From NCBI RefSeq assembly GCF_013408305.1, contig NZ_JACBZS010000001.1:1116001-1180000 (forward strand): 64,000 nt of DNA. The letters run 5' to 3'. The notes under the pieces were generated by a model. It worked only from the letters and a program-made list of their open reading frames with translations. It was not told where the DNA came from and ran no database searches. The position numbers and the translations under genes are program-made. This document shows positions 42,701 to 51,693 of this stretch, one piece after another. Every line of letters starts with the position of its first letter. Within the stretch, counting starts at the first letter, position 1. The stretch comes from Naumannella cuiyingiana. GTDB taxonomy: Bacteria > Actinomycetota > Actinomycetes > Propionibacteriales > Propionibacteriaceae.

Positions 42701-45364
42701 GGGCAGGTCCACCAAGTCGCCGGTTCCCGGACCCGAATCTCCCCAGGAGATCTGATGGCCGACGCAGTGCAGCGCAGCCAGCGCAGAGTAGAAGGTCGTC
42801 TGGTCATCGGCACCCCGACGCATCGACGAGAGCAGTACGCCCTCCGTCGCCTGCTCGCTCAGCACCTCACGCATGGAGCCGGCCAGGACCGAGTGGGGAC
42901 CGAGTTCGACGAAGTGGGTGTACCCGTCGTCGACCATCTCGGCGAAGGCTGCGGCGAACAGCACCGTGGCCCGCACGTTCTGCCACCAGTACCGGGCGTC
43001 GACAGCGGCGCCGTCGATTCTGGTACCGGTGACCGTGGAGTACAACGGGATCGTCGCCGACGCGGTCGCCAGTTCACCCAGTGCAGCGACGAGTTCGTCG
43101 CGGATCGGCTCCATCAGGTGGCTGTGGTAAGGCACCTTGACCTGCAGGAACTTGTGGAAGACACCAAACGTCTCGAGTTGCGCGGCCATCTTCTCGAGAG
43201 CCGCCGCATCGCCGGCCATGGTCACCGCGGACGGGCTGTTGACCGCCGCGACCGACACCCCGGGGCCGGCCTCACTAACTGCCTTCTCCAACGTCTCGGG
43301 CGACAGACCCACCGCCAGCATCCGTCCGGTGCCGGTCGCTCGCTGCTGCAGCCTGCTGCGATGGTAGGCGACCCGAACGGCCTCCTCGAAGCTCAGTACG
43401 CCGGAGAGGTACTGAGCCGCCAGTTCACCGGTGGAATGGCCGACCACCGCGTCCGGTTCGATCCCGTGGCTCTTCCACAGTTCCGCGAGTCCCACCTGGA
43501 CGGCGAAGTTCGCCGGTTGCGCGACCTCGGTCTCGCCCATCCGCGACGCGTCCTCGGCGGCAAGCAGCTCCTGCACGAGTGACCACCCGGTGTGCTTGGC
43601 CAGCTCGTCGGAGCAGCGCTCGACGGCCGCCCGGAAGACAGGTTCGCTGTGAAACAGCTGGCGTCCCATCCCCCACCACTGGGGCCCCATACCCGTGCAT
43701 ACGAAGGCTACCCTCGGCTCCTTCGCGGCAACCGTGCCGGTAACCAGGCCGTCGGCCGCGCGACCCGCCGCGAGCGAACCGAACCGCTCGGCGGCCTCTG
43801 CGCCAGCACGTGCCACCACGGCCGCGCGATGATCATGATGCGTACGCCGAAGCGCAGCCGCGCGACCGATGCCGCGCAGCGTCGCCTCGTCGACGCCCGC
43901 GACCCGCTGCGCCATCAGGTGGCCGAGCTCGGCGAGGGCCTGCGGGGTCCGCGCCGAGATCGGGATTACGGTCGGCGCCCCGTCGTCTCCGGGCGCGGCC
44001 GCTGTCGGGGCCGCGCTCGGGGGTGCCTCGCAGAGCACGACGTGGGCGTTCGTACCCCCGAACCCGAAGGAGTTCACCCCGGCGATCCGTGGCCCGTTCT
44101 CGGGTCGCGGCCACGCCAGCTCCTCCGTCGGCACCAGAAGGTTGAACCGCTCGAAGGGCACCGCGGGGTTGGGGTTGTGCAGGTGCAGATGCGGTGGGAT
44201 CTTCCTGTGTTTCAGGGCAAGTGATGTCTTGATCAGGCCAGCGACGCCGGCCGCAGCCTCCAAATGACCGATGTTCGTCTTGACCGAGCCGATCACGATC
44301 GGTTGGTCATCCTGGCGCCCCTCGGCGAGCACCGAGCCGATCGCCGTCGCCTCGATCGGATCCCCGACCGGTGTGCCGGTGCCGTGTGCCTCGACGTACT
44401 GCACCTGTGCCGGCTGGATTCCGGCCACGGCCTGGGCAGCCCGGATGGCCTGCTGCTGAGCGGCGCCGTTGGGCACTGTGATGCCGTCGGTCCGGCCGTC
44501 CTGCGAGACCGCCGTGCCCAGCACGACGGCGTAGATCGGGTCATTGTCGGCCTGCGCCTGGGCCAGAGGCTTGAGAACAACGACACCGGCCCCTTCTGCG
44601 CGGCCATAGCCGTCGGCTGCCGAGTCGAAGGCCTTGCAGCGGCCGTCCGGGCTGAGGAATCCCCCTTTGGATTCGGCGATGGTCATGTTGGGGGCGAGCA
44701 TCACGTTGACCCCACCCGCGAGGGCCAGGTGACATTCGCCTCGCAGGATCGCCTGCGCGGCAAGATGGACGGCGACCAGTGAACTCGAGCAGGCGGTGTC
44801 GACGGACATACTGGGACCGGTGAAGTCGAACGCGTGTGAGATTCGGTTCGACAGCATCGTCATCATCATTCCGGTGGCGGAATGGGCCTGCAGCTCGTAG
44901 CGACTCTGAACGCCGTAGTTCTGCAGCAGTTGGTAGTCCAGCGTGAAACCTCCCATGAAGACGCCCACGTCAGTGCCCGCGAGTCGGTTGAGGTCCAGGC
45001 CGGCGTCTTCGAGCGATTCGAAGGCGACCCGCAACAGGAGGCGTTGCTGCGGATCGAGCCAGATCGCCTCTCGTGGTGAGATTCCGAAGAACTGCGCGTC
45101 GAACTCGTCGACGCGCGTCAGGAACCCACCGCGACTGACATGGGTCTTGCCGATCTTGGTGCGGTCGGCGTCGTGGAACTTCTTGACCTCCCACCGATCT
45201 TCAGGAATGTCGCGGGTGGCGTCCTGCGCCGAGCTCAGGAGCTTCCAGAAGGCTCTTGGGTCGGTGACTCCGCCCGGGAAGTGGCACCCGATACCGATGA
45301 TCGCCACCCGGCCGTCCTGCGGCGGCGAGTCCTGGGGGTTGGCGATGGGGTTGTTGATGGTCAT
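39746..45364 (-). CDS. Iterative type I polyketide synthase, KS-AT-DH-KR-ACP
   Basis: One 1872-residue module. The KS (about 18-445) has C192 in DTACSSS, H327 in EAHGTGT and H367 in NIGHLEA. The AT (about 550-850) has S644 in GHSTG and VPYHSH, which fits malonyl-CoA better than methylmalonyl-CoA. The DH (about 910-1190) has H943 and D1109, but its HxxxGxxxxP motif has Asn for Gly. The KR (about 1440-1630) has TGGVGALG, VDD (B-type-like) and Y1603 in NYAAGN. The ACP carries S1761 in GLDSM. There is no ER, MT or TE. An acidic tail (1815-1872) follows. A single module with downstream TE and reductase suggests iterative use. The architecture is that of bacterial aromatic or polyene iterative PKSs, not of enediyne PKSs. 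Confidence 0.93.
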   Translation of the reverse strand: MTINNPIANPQDSPPQDGRVAIIGIGCHFPGGVTDPRAFWKLLSSAQDATRDIPEDRWEVKKFHDADRTKIGKTHVSRGGFLTRVDEFDAQFFGISPREAIWLDPQQRLLLRVAFESLEDAGLDLNRLAGTDVGVFMGGFTLDYQLLQNYGVQSRYELQAHSATGMMMTMLSNRISHAFDFTGPSMSVDTACSSSLVAVHLAAQAILRGECHLALAGGVNVMLAPNMTIAESKGGFLSPDGRCKAFDSAADGYGRAEGAGVVVLKPLAQAQADNDPIYAVVLGTAVSQDGRTDGITVPNGAAQQQAIRAAQAVAGIQPAQVQYVEAHGTGTPVGDPIEATAIGSVLAEGRQDDQPIVIGSVKTNIGHLEAAAGVAGLIKTSLALKHRKIPPHLHLHNPNPAVPFERFNLLVPTEELAWPRPENGPRIAGVNSFGFGGTNAHVVLCEAPPSAAPTAAAPGDDGAPTVIPISARTPQALAELGHLMAQRVAGVDEATLRGIGRAAALRRTHHDHRAAVVARAGAEAAERFGSLAAGRAADGLVTGTVAAKEPRVAFVCTGMGPQWWGMGRQLFHSEPVFRAAVERCSDELAKHTGWSLVQELLAAEDASRMGETEVAQPANFAVQVGLAELWKSHGIEPDAVVGHSTGELAAQYLSGVLSFEEAVRVAYHRSRLQQRATGTGRMLAVGLSPETLEKAVSEAGPGVSVAAVNSPSAVTMAGDAAALEKMAAQLETFGVFHKFLQVKVPYHSHLMEPIRDELVAALGELATASATIPLYSTVTGTRIDGAAVDARYWWQNVRATVLFAAAFAEMVDDGYTHFVELGPHSVLAGSMREVLSEQATEGVLLSSMRRGADDQTTFYSALAALHCVGHQISWGDSGPGTGDLVDLPRYPWQMSSYWNESKEAAEDRHYEPVHPLLGQRLNAPHPTWEVEVGPEWLPGVTDHRIQNSSLVPGAALVEMINAAAADTYLDGRYSVHDLRLLQAITLDATNDPRLRTTLRTDDATIEIAGFRALPSGDRTWTVHAAARIKRATINPGAEPIAGPELRDGRHLGGTEFYTALEGSGFQYGPTFRTIAEIDDHDDTITASVSAPDAVANQLGDYRFHPVLLDAALQMPLIRALGRSDEPGTAFLPVEIRSVTIHGRPTATMRATAKVISAGDHEVTCDVSLHDGEGVLLAEITGYTARSLDSAFGGSPERVNQSLYQLEWEAVTPPPDQRPETASWDGKTFAVFVDERGVGDALAEQLTVAGKSVIRVSPASRPSLWVGDDGTIELNPADPGQYLTLAQYLVERDVDHLIHLWATNTTMDPSAGGAKTLDQQVLASASVFELARAMVSVAPDPRWRLWLVSRHGQAVFDTESPSPTQAAIWGTGRVLGHQELPSAWGGLIDIDGADVATDVRDIVTAAVSGIDDHNAFRSGIHYTARLDKVPREGVPFPVELSPEASYLVTGGVGALGLVVARRLADSGARQIILMSRTVLPDRQDWDELDADHPLATAVQRVRTLEDETGCRVETAAVDVADEDALRTWMINRSGAPIEGVVHTAGVVDDALIQQMTTEQFERVLRPKISGTWNLHRIFSTERLRFFTMFSSTGAVIASPGQANYAAGNAFIDALAQLRRAQGLPAVSIGWGPWSIGMVEDLKLAALYRRLGIELITPETGAAVLTRYLIDPDRSHVVVISADWGAARKASPTGELAPLFRRLSGDVDDDRVDSLVAQVLEAPADERLDLVTDVLREVVASVLALDPTAITTTESLNAFGLDSMMALEVRNRLHAVLEVDLPVLDLLHGATICDLADRLARQVGAGSGDAHDAVPVPGDELDDELDDEEITAELERLLAQVSDDEITHLLVDLEPRPASPGARPQMDIVTEDRT

Positions 45365-46245
45365 GCCACGTCACCTCCGTTGATCGACGAGTCAGGCTGG
45401 AACAGTGGGCTCAGTCGTCGCCGGATCTCGAGAACGAGAACCCGAGCCGCGGGGTGCAGATAGAGGTGGTCGCCGGGAAATACGGTCAGGTCGAAGCCCG
45501 CAGTGGTGTGCTCCCGCCAACCAATCAGATCGTTGCGACCGACTCGCACGTCGCGCTCGCCGCCGAAGACCGCGATCGGGACGTCCAGGGGTGCCCGATG
45601 CATGTATTCATAGGTGTCGCACAGCTCCAGGTCTGCCCGCAGCGTCGGGAGCAGCGCGCTCATCAACGCGTCGTTGGAGAGCACGTCCGGCGCCATGCCG
45701 TCCTTCGCCAGAACGATCTTCAGCACCTCGTCTGGGAGGTGGTAGATCCTGATGTTCGTCGAGGGCAGGTGCGGGGCACGGAACGCGCTCAGCATGAGGT
45801 ACGCCGGCTGCGGCAGTCCTCGGGATCGAAGTGCACAGGCAACCTCGTAGGCGATCAAGGCGCCCATCGAGTGACCGAAGAACGCGAACGGCCGGTCCAT
45901 CACCGTGACGAGTGCTCCAACCAAATCGTCCACCAGGCCGGCCATGCGGCGATGCGGCGGCTCGGCGAGCCGGTTCTCTCGCCCGGGTAGCTGTACTGGC
46001 AGCACCCGGAACCGGCCGTCGCCACCGTCGAGATGCTGCCAGCGGTGAAATGTGGATGCGCCCGAACCTGCGTAGGGAAAGCAGAACAGGTCCACCTCGG
46101 CTTCCTGACGGATCGCAGACGCCGGCAGGAACCAGGCCCCGGGGTTGCTACGCTGCCGAAGTCTCCAGAGCAGACGTCGCCGACTGCCCGGGTCAAGCTT
46201 CGCGACCTGCTCGGGGGTTGCCTCCGGTAGCCGATTGCCGCTCAT
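45361..46245 (-). CDS. Type II thioesterase
   Basis: A 294-residue alpha/beta hydrolase with S126 in GHSMG, CFPYAGSGASTFHRW near residue 55 and the catalytic histidine in GDHLYLHP. It is typical of stand-alone thioesterases that edit or release PKS-bound chains. Unusually, it has a roughly 45-residue N-terminal extension with a basic helix LDPGSRRRLLWRLRQRS (17-33) that resembles one in the third halogenase-like protein. It overlaps the PKS start and the upstream flavoprotein stop by 4 bases each. Confidence 0.9.
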   Translation of the reverse strand: MSGNRLPEATPEQVAKLDPGSRRRLLWRLRQRSNPGAWFLPASAIRQEAEVDLFCFPYAGSGASTFHRWQHLDGGDGRFRVLPVQLPGRENRLAEPPHRRMAGLVDDLVGALVTVMDRPFAFFGHSMGALIAYEVACALRSRGLPQPAYLMLSAFRAPHLPSTNIRIYHLPDEVLKIVLAKDGMAPDVLSNDALMSALLPTLRADLELCDTYEYMHRAPLDVPIAVFGGERDVRVGRNDLIGWREHTTAGFDLTVFPGDHLYLHPAARVLVLEIRRRLSPLFQPDSSINGGDVA

Positions 46246-47999
46246 CGCTCCCCCTGTACGCGAATCGGGCGTGGCTTGCGACCGGTGATCCAGCCGTCGC
46301 CGAGGGCGCGGGACCCCTGCAGCCCGTGGTAGGTCTCCAGCAGGGACATCAGCAGCGTCGAGTCGCGCCACGCCCCGGCCTGTCTGGTTTGCGCCGCCGT
46401 CGCGTGCGACGAGTCGTATTCGGCCAGCACGGTCGCGATGAGCTGACCCGACAAGAACTCGACCAACTCCACGTTCTGGATGAACTTGTCGGACAGATCC
46501 TCATCGACGTGCCCGGCGGTCATTCCGCTGTGCAGCGGTGCCATGAACTCGAAGTCGTAGAAGCTCAGGAAGGGATCGCCCTGGTCCCGGTCGGCCGCAC
46601 CGTCAAGGTCGTCGACCGCTGCCCACTCCCGGAAGAACTGCTGCACCGCCCGACTCGCCACGCTGAAACGCGCGAGCCCGGTAACTATCTGCGGTTGATC
46701 GGCAAGCTTTCTGATCATGTCGTGGAAGTAGAGCAGTCCGGGCACGGCCCAGTAGGCGGCCGTGTCCCAGACGATCTTCGCGATCATCACGCGGGAGTTG
46801 CCCATTGCCGGGTACTGCCCCGCGTAGATCTCGAGCCAGCCGTCGGTGATGATCTTGAACATCTCGTTGTGGATGGCGCAGTTCTCCTCGATGTCCTCGC
46901 CGGCCAGGTCGCGGGTGACGAGATCGGTGATCAGCCCGTTGCTGATGGCGATCAGGTCCATGCCCGGCGAATAGAGCGGATCGAGAAAGATGCCGGCGTC
47001 ACCGGTCAGGCACCAGCGGTCGGCGGAGAACACCTGCGATGCGCCGAATGCGTAGTCACGCATGACCCGGAAGTCCAGCACGTCGTCGATGCGGGACCGA
47101 ATGGCTGCGGCGCACTGTGGTTCGTGGGTGTCCAGCCAGTCCAGCGCGCGCTCGAGACTGTTGAGTGCCGAGAAGTCGTGCAGGTCGGGATCGGTGACGA
47201 TGCCGATGCTGGTCGCGCCCGACGCCAACGGGATGATCCAGACCCAGTACCCGCGACCCATCAGGTGGTTGGTGGACAGCAGGCGCCGGCTTTCCCGGAT
47301 CCGGGCGTGCCACTCCGGCGTGTCCGACCAGTCATCGACGTCGATCTCGGCGGCAACTCGCAGCCACACGGCGTTCGCCCGGTGCTTCACCTTCTCCGAC
47401 AGACCAAGCTTGCGCTTGATGAACGCGGCCCGCCCGGTCGAGTCGACGATCCAGCGTGCCTGGATGCTGCGCTCCACGCCCTCCGTCCGCAGCGTCACGG
47501 CGTGGTCGGACTCGCCGTTGATGCCGACGTCGACCACCTGTGTCGCGTCCAGCAGTGTCACATCCGGAAGCTCCGAGACGATGTCGGTCAACGTGTTCTC
47601 GAGGCGACCCCGATCGATCTGGAACGTTCCCACACGCTGCGGCGGCGCCACCGCGTGGCCCAGCTCGCGGCGCTGTGCGATGTCCCGATTGTCGCCGGCG
47701 CTGAAGAATACCCTGAGCCCGAACTTGTTCAGGTGATCACGCTGCAGTGGCTCCGCCAGCCCGATCACATCACGGAGATAGTGGGCCGCGATCTCGACGG
47801 TGGACTCCCCGACCTTGTGTGCGGCCTCGCGAACCGGGTGCCTGACCTTCTCGGCCACCAGGATGGAGAGATCCGGGCAGGCCCTACGTAGTTGTAACGC
47901 AAGGGTCAGCCCCGCGATTCCTCCGCCGAGGATCGCCACATCTACGTTCTTCGAGTCCACCTGCACCGGCTGCTCTCGAGTGGCGGTCGCGTCCATCAT
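46242..47999 (-). CDS. FAD-dependent halogenase-like protein 1
   Basis: A 585-residue flavoprotein of the tryptophan-halogenase/PltA superfamily. GGGIAG (25-30) binds FAD, GESTVE (64-69) corresponds to the GES(T/L) motif, and WVWIIP (252-257) is a full WxWxIP halogenase signature. K92 in NKFGLRVFF is a candidate for the catalytic lysine. GDAGIFLDPLYSPGMD completes the FAD site. An alpha-helical C-terminal region of some 200 residues may bind a carrier protein or long substrate. It may halogenate or hydroxylate. It overlaps flavoprotein 2 and the thioesterase by 4 bases each. The next-base ATG at 47996 is an alternative start. Confidence 0.83.
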   Translation of the reverse strand: MMDATATREQPVQVDSKNVDVAILGGGIAGLTLALQLRRACPDLSILVAEKVRHPVREAAHKVGESTVEIAAHYLRDVIGLAEPLQRDHLNKFGLRVFFSAGDNRDIAQRRELGHAVAPPQRVGTFQIDRGRLENTLTDIVSELPDVTLLDATQVVDVGINGESDHAVTLRTEGVERSIQARWIVDSTGRAAFIKRKLGLSEKVKHRANAVWLRVAAEIDVDDWSDTPEWHARIRESRRLLSTNHLMGRGYWVWIIPLASGATSIGIVTDPDLHDFSALNSLERALDWLDTHEPQCAAAIRSRIDDVLDFRVMRDYAFGASQVFSADRWCLTGDAGIFLDPLYSPGMDLIAISNGLITDLVTRDLAGEDIEENCAIHNEMFKIITDGWLEIYAGQYPAMGNSRVMIAKIVWDTAAYWAVPGLLYFHDMIRKLADQPQIVTGLARFSVASRAVQQFFREWAAVDDLDGAADRDQGDPFLSFYDFEFMAPLHSGMTAGHVDEDLSDKFIQNVELVEFLSGQLIATVLAEYDSSHATAAQTRQAGAWRDSTLLMSLLETYHGLQGSRALGDGWITGRKPRPIRVQGER

Positions 48000-49723
48000 C
48001 CCGCCTCGGCTGCCGTCTCGGCCCGGGTTCCGAGCGATATCCACGACGGATCGATCGGATTGGCCTCGTTGAGCTTGCGATACTTCTTGATCAGCTCCGC
48101 CGACATGGTCTCGGTACGCCAGGCTCTCGCCTGCGTTCGCGCCTCGGCGCTGGGAGAAGCTTCGAGCCTCGCCGAGACGACGGCGAACAACTGACCGGCG
48201 AGTTGCTCGAGCAGCGCCACGTTCTTGGCCACCTGCGCGGCCAGTTCCGCCGGCGGCAAGCCTGCGTCCATCCCCGTGTGCAGATCGATCAGGATGTCCA
48301 TCAGCGAGTAGGGATCGGCAAACACGTTGCAGGCGGTCGCCGAATCGACGGCGTTCCACTCGCGGAAGAACTGCTGAATGCGCGTGTGTACTTCCCAGGT
48401 CCGGTAGAGGGCGGCCAGCGACTCGAGATCCTCGGACAGGTATCTCAGGCGGTCGTGAAAGTACAGCAGTCCGGGAACGGCCCAGTAGATGATGGTGTCC
48501 CAGATCACCTTCGCGACAATCACCCGGGCATTTCCCAGGACCGGATACTGATCTTCGTAGGCGACCAACCAGATCTGGCTGAGCAACAGGTACACCTGGT
48601 TGTGGATCAGGGCACGGTCCTGGCCGCCATCGAGAGCGTTGATGATCAGGTCTGTGACCAGTCCGTTGCTGATTCCCATCAGGTCCCCGCCGGAGGAGTA
48701 GAGCGGGTCGATGGAGACGCCGGCCTCACCGGTCAGGCACCACCGATCGGCCGAATAGACCTGCTGGGCGCTGTAGGCGTAGTTCGCCATCACCCGGAAG
48801 TCGAGAACGCGGCCCAGGTCATGGCGGATCGCTTCCGCACACTGCGGCTCGTGATCAGCCAACCAGCCGAGCGCCTTGTCCAGGGTGTTGAACCCGGAGT
48901 GGGGGTGTATTCGCGGATCTGCAACGATGCCGATGCTGGTGGCCCCGGACGACAACGGAATCAGCCAGACCCAGTAGCCGTGGCCCATCAGATGATTCGT
49001 CGACAGGCGCCGCAGCCCGCATGGCACCCGTCGGCGCCAATCCGGATCGTCGGACCAGGTCTCGACATCGATCTCGGTGTCGATGCGCAGCCAACTGGCG
49101 TTCATCTGGTGGCTGACCGGGCGCTGAAGTCCGAGCTTGCGCTTCAGAACCGAGGCGCGACCCGAGGCATCTACGATCCACCGCGGGCTGACCTCCACCA
49201 GGTGAGACTCGCCCTGGATCGTTGCATGGTGCCGCTCCGCCTCCGGCCGTAGCTGGATGTCACGGACCTGGCGTCCGCTGAGGAAGATTGCCCCCAGATC
49301 TGCTGCCTTCTTCGCGAGGTAGTTCTCCAGCCGCCCACGGTCGATCTGGTACGCCGGCAGCGGGGCGTGCGTGATCTGGCCGTACTCGACTCGCCGCGCG
49401 ATATCGGTGTTGTCCCCGTGGGTGATGAACATCCGCAGGCCGAACTTGTGCAACTGTTCGCCGTCGAGATGCTCCTGGAGCCCGAGCACGGTTCGCAGAT
49501 AGTGGGCCTGCATCTCGACACTGGACTCGCCCACCTTGTGTGCCGCCTCCGCGACGGGATGTGGTAGCCGCTCGGCGATCATGACATCCAACGTCGGCCG
49601 CGCCCGGAGGAGCTGGATTGCCAAGGTGAGACCGGCAATGCCCCCGCCGATGATCAGAACATCAACTTCTGCGTCGTGCTGCCCCCGTGTCCCTGCTTGT
49701 TGATCATGCTGCGCCGACTTCAT
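47996..49723 (-). CDS. FAD-dependent halogenase-like protein 2
   Basis: The 575-residue paralogue has GGGIAG (26-31), GESSVE (65-70), K93 in HKFGLRMFI and the full WxWxIP signature WVWLIP (251-256). The second FAD motif reads GEAGVSIDPLYSSGGD. It differs enough from copy 1 along its C-terminal half to suggest a separate substrate or position. Its 5' end overlaps the third flavoprotein's 3' end by 20 bases. Its function is either halogenation or flavin-dependent oxidation of the polyketide. Confidence 0.83.
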   Translation of the reverse strand: MKSAQHDQQAGTRGQHDAEVDVLIIGGGIAGLTLAIQLLRARPTLDVMIAERLPHPVAEAAHKVGESSVEMQAHYLRTVLGLQEHLDGEQLHKFGLRMFITHGDNTDIARRVEYGQITHAPLPAYQIDRGRLENYLAKKAADLGAIFLSGRQVRDIQLRPEAERHHATIQGESHLVEVSPRWIVDASGRASVLKRKLGLQRPVSHQMNASWLRIDTEIDVETWSDDPDWRRRVPCGLRRLSTNHLMGHGYWVWLIPLSSGATSIGIVADPRIHPHSGFNTLDKALGWLADHEPQCAEAIRHDLGRVLDFRVMANYAYSAQQVYSADRWCLTGEAGVSIDPLYSSGGDLMGISNGLVTDLIINALDGGQDRALIHNQVYLLLSQIWLVAYEDQYPVLGNARVIVAKVIWDTIIYWAVPGLLYFHDRLRYLSEDLESLAALYRTWEVHTRIQQFFREWNAVDSATACNVFADPYSLMDILIDLHTGMDAGLPPAELAAQVAKNVALLEQLAGQLFAVVSARLEASPSAEARTQARAWRTETMSAELIKKYRKLNEANPIDPSWISLGTRAETAAEAG

Positions 49724-51551
49724 GAAGGGCTCCTTTCACTTCGGCACATCGCGACGTACGAATCCATCCCGGTGATGTTGGCGCGGCGGCACGACGGGAC
49801 CGATAGGTCCTCCTGAGCGACGCAATCACCGGGTCACGCTGCCACTTCTGCAGAGCCGCGACGGTGGCGTCAGACGTATCTTCGGCCCGTTCCCGAATGA
49901 TCGACTCGACGAGCTGGCCCGCAAGCTGCTCGAGAATCGCCCGATTCTCCGACAGGCGCCGGGCGATGTCAGAGCCGCAGTCCTCCGCCATCGCGTGATG
50001 CAGGTTCACCATGAAGTTCAACGGCGAGTACAGATCGACGAAGTCACTGGATGCCTCCCCGGATTCGATCGCGGCCCACTCGCCGAACAGCTGTTGCACC
50101 CGGTTGCTCAGGACCGCCAGTTGCTCGAGATCGCGGATCAGGCCGGCGTTCGTGCCCACATTGAGGAACCTGCCGTGAAAGAACAGGAATCCGAACACCG
50201 CCCAGTAGAAGGCCGTGTCCCAGATGACCTTCGACGTCATCACGGATGCATTGCCCAGCAGCCCGTACTGGCCCCGATAGATGCCGAGCCAGATGTCCGC
50301 AATGGCCAGGTAGAGCTTGTTGTGCGCGGCAGCCAATGCCGTCACGTCGGCACCCGCCAACGACTTGGTCACCAGGTCGCAGGCCAGGCTGTTCCCGATG
50401 GCGACCTGATCCAGCCCGGGCGAGTACAGGGGATCGAGGAAGATCCCGGCCTCGCCCGTGATAGCCCAGCGCTCGCTGCCCGAGAAGACCTGTTTGCACG
50501 CATATGAGTAGTCACGCATCACGCGGAAGTCGAGCACCTGGTCCCGGTGACGCTCGATGATCGCCGCACACTGTGGCTCATGCTCGGTCAGCCAGGCCAA
50601 CGCCTTGCCGAAGCTGTTGATGTCGCTGAAGTCATGCTGATCGGCCGAAGCGACGATTCCGACGCTGGTGGCCCCGGTGGGAAGGCGGATCAGCCAGACC
50701 CAGTACCCGTCGCCCATCAGGTGCACGGTGGACTTTGACCGGTCGCCGTTCCGGATCCGTTTGCGCCACTCCGGATCCTCGCTCCAGGTGGTCACATCGA
50801 TCGGGTGGTCGACGCGGAACCAAGCGGCATTGGCGTGATGGCCATTGCGGACCGACTCGTGTCCGAGCCTACGGCGAAGGACGCGCGCTCTTCCGGTCGC
50901 ATCCACCATCCAGCGAGCGCGAAGTGGGTTGTCTCGGCCTGCGACTTCGACGAGATGGTCGTTCCCCTCGGCACCGACCTCGACCTCCCGTACACGGCCG
51001 TTGATCATCTCGATCCCGGCGGCGGAGCACCGTCGCGCCAGCTCGTTCTCGAGTCGGCCACGGTCGAGCTGATAGGTGGCCAGGAGCGGGAACACGGACC
51101 CACCGAGCTCGCGACGCGCGGCGATGTCGGTGTTGTTGTCGTGGCCGAAGAACATCCGCAGCCCGAACTTGCGGATCTGGTCCTGCTCCAGGTGCTCGGC
51201 CAGTCCCAGCACGTCTCGTAGATAGTGCGCAGCAATCTCGACGGTCGATTCGCCCACCTTGTGCGCAGCCTCGGGCACCGGGTGCGCGGACCGCTCCACC
51301 ACAGCGACAGCGATGGCCGGGCTGCTCTGCTTGAGCTGCAGTGCGAAGGTCAACCCGGCAACTCCCCCGCCGAGTACGGCGACATCGAAGGTGCCAGCAG
51401 TCGACGAGACCCGTGGGTGGGCGCCAGCATCGACGGTGTTGTTGCTGACGCCGTGCTCACCGCCCCTGGACTTCTCGCGCAGTTGTCGTAGCAGGGCGCG
51501 ACGTTGCTCCGGCGACAAGCCGATGATCTTGTGATCACTTGAAGCGGCCAT
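49704..51551 (-). CDS. FAD-dependent halogenase-like protein 3, WxWxIR variant
   Basis: This 615-residue paralogue has GGGVAG (61-66), GESTVE (100-105) and K128, but the halogenase signature reads WVWLIR (284-289), with Arg in place of Pro. It may therefore be an oxygenase or dehydrogenase rather than a halogenase. It also has a 50-residue N-terminal extension with helix LSPEQRRALLRQLREKS (12-28), like that of the thioesterase. The ATG at 51551 is preferred over the GTG at 51557 by GGAGG spacing. It is the first gene of the PKS operon and is divergent from a SARP gene. Confidence 0.82.
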   Translation of the reverse strand: MAASSDHKIIGLSPEQRRALLRQLREKSRGGEHGVSNNTVDAGAHPRVSSTAGTFDVAVLGGGVAGLTFALQLKQSSPAIAVAVVERSAHPVPEAAHKVGESTVEIAAHYLRDVLGLAEHLEQDQIRKFGLRMFFGHDNNTDIAARRELGGSVFPLLATYQLDRGRLENELARRCSAAGIEMINGRVREVEVGAEGNDHLVEVAGRDNPLRARWMVDATGRARVLRRRLGHESVRNGHHANAAWFRVDHPIDVTTWSEDPEWRKRIRNGDRSKSTVHLMGDGYWVWLIRLPTGATSVGIVASADQHDFSDINSFGKALAWLTEHEPQCAAIIERHRDQVLDFRVMRDYSYACKQVFSGSERWAITGEAGIFLDPLYSPGLDQVAIGNSLACDLVTKSLAGADVTALAAAHNKLYLAIADIWLGIYRGQYGLLGNASVMTSKVIWDTAFYWAVFGFLFFHGRFLNVGTNAGLIRDLEQLAVLSNRVQQLFGEWAAIESGEASSDFVDLYSPLNFMVNLHHAMAEDCGSDIARRLSENRAILEQLAGQLVESIIRERAEDTSDATVAALQKWQRDPVIASLRRTYRSRRAAAPTSPGWIRTSRCAEVKGALHEVGAA

Positions 51552-51636
51552 GGGCACCTCCCCTTGAGTGCCTCCACTCTGGCCAGCTCGACTTCAGCGT
51601 CTCTTACTTGCGCTGCAAGCTGCCGAGTATCGGGCC

Positions 51637-51655
51637 GCGGGGGGCTGCCCCCCGC
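51637..51655. promoter_or_regulatory. GC hairpin in the divergent SARP/operon gap
   Basis: A perfect 8-bp stem of G and C with a 3-base loop lies midway between the flavoprotein operon and the SARP gene. An inverted repeat CTTGC-GCT-GCAAG (51608-51620) is next to it, and a TTGACT at 51665-51670 could be a -35 for the SARP gene. It may be a regulator site or leader structure. Confidence 0.35.
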
Positions 51656-51693
51656 CCGCGCTAAGTTGACTCCCTCATCGACTTTCCTGGCAA

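Noticed and set aside
39746-45364. Enediyne PKS, suggested by the DUF1702 neighbours
   Set aside because: Enediyne PKSs have the order KS-AT-ACP-KR-DH with a C-terminal PPTase-like domain and companion genes. Here the ACP follows the KR, there is no such C-terminal domain, and the companions are missing.
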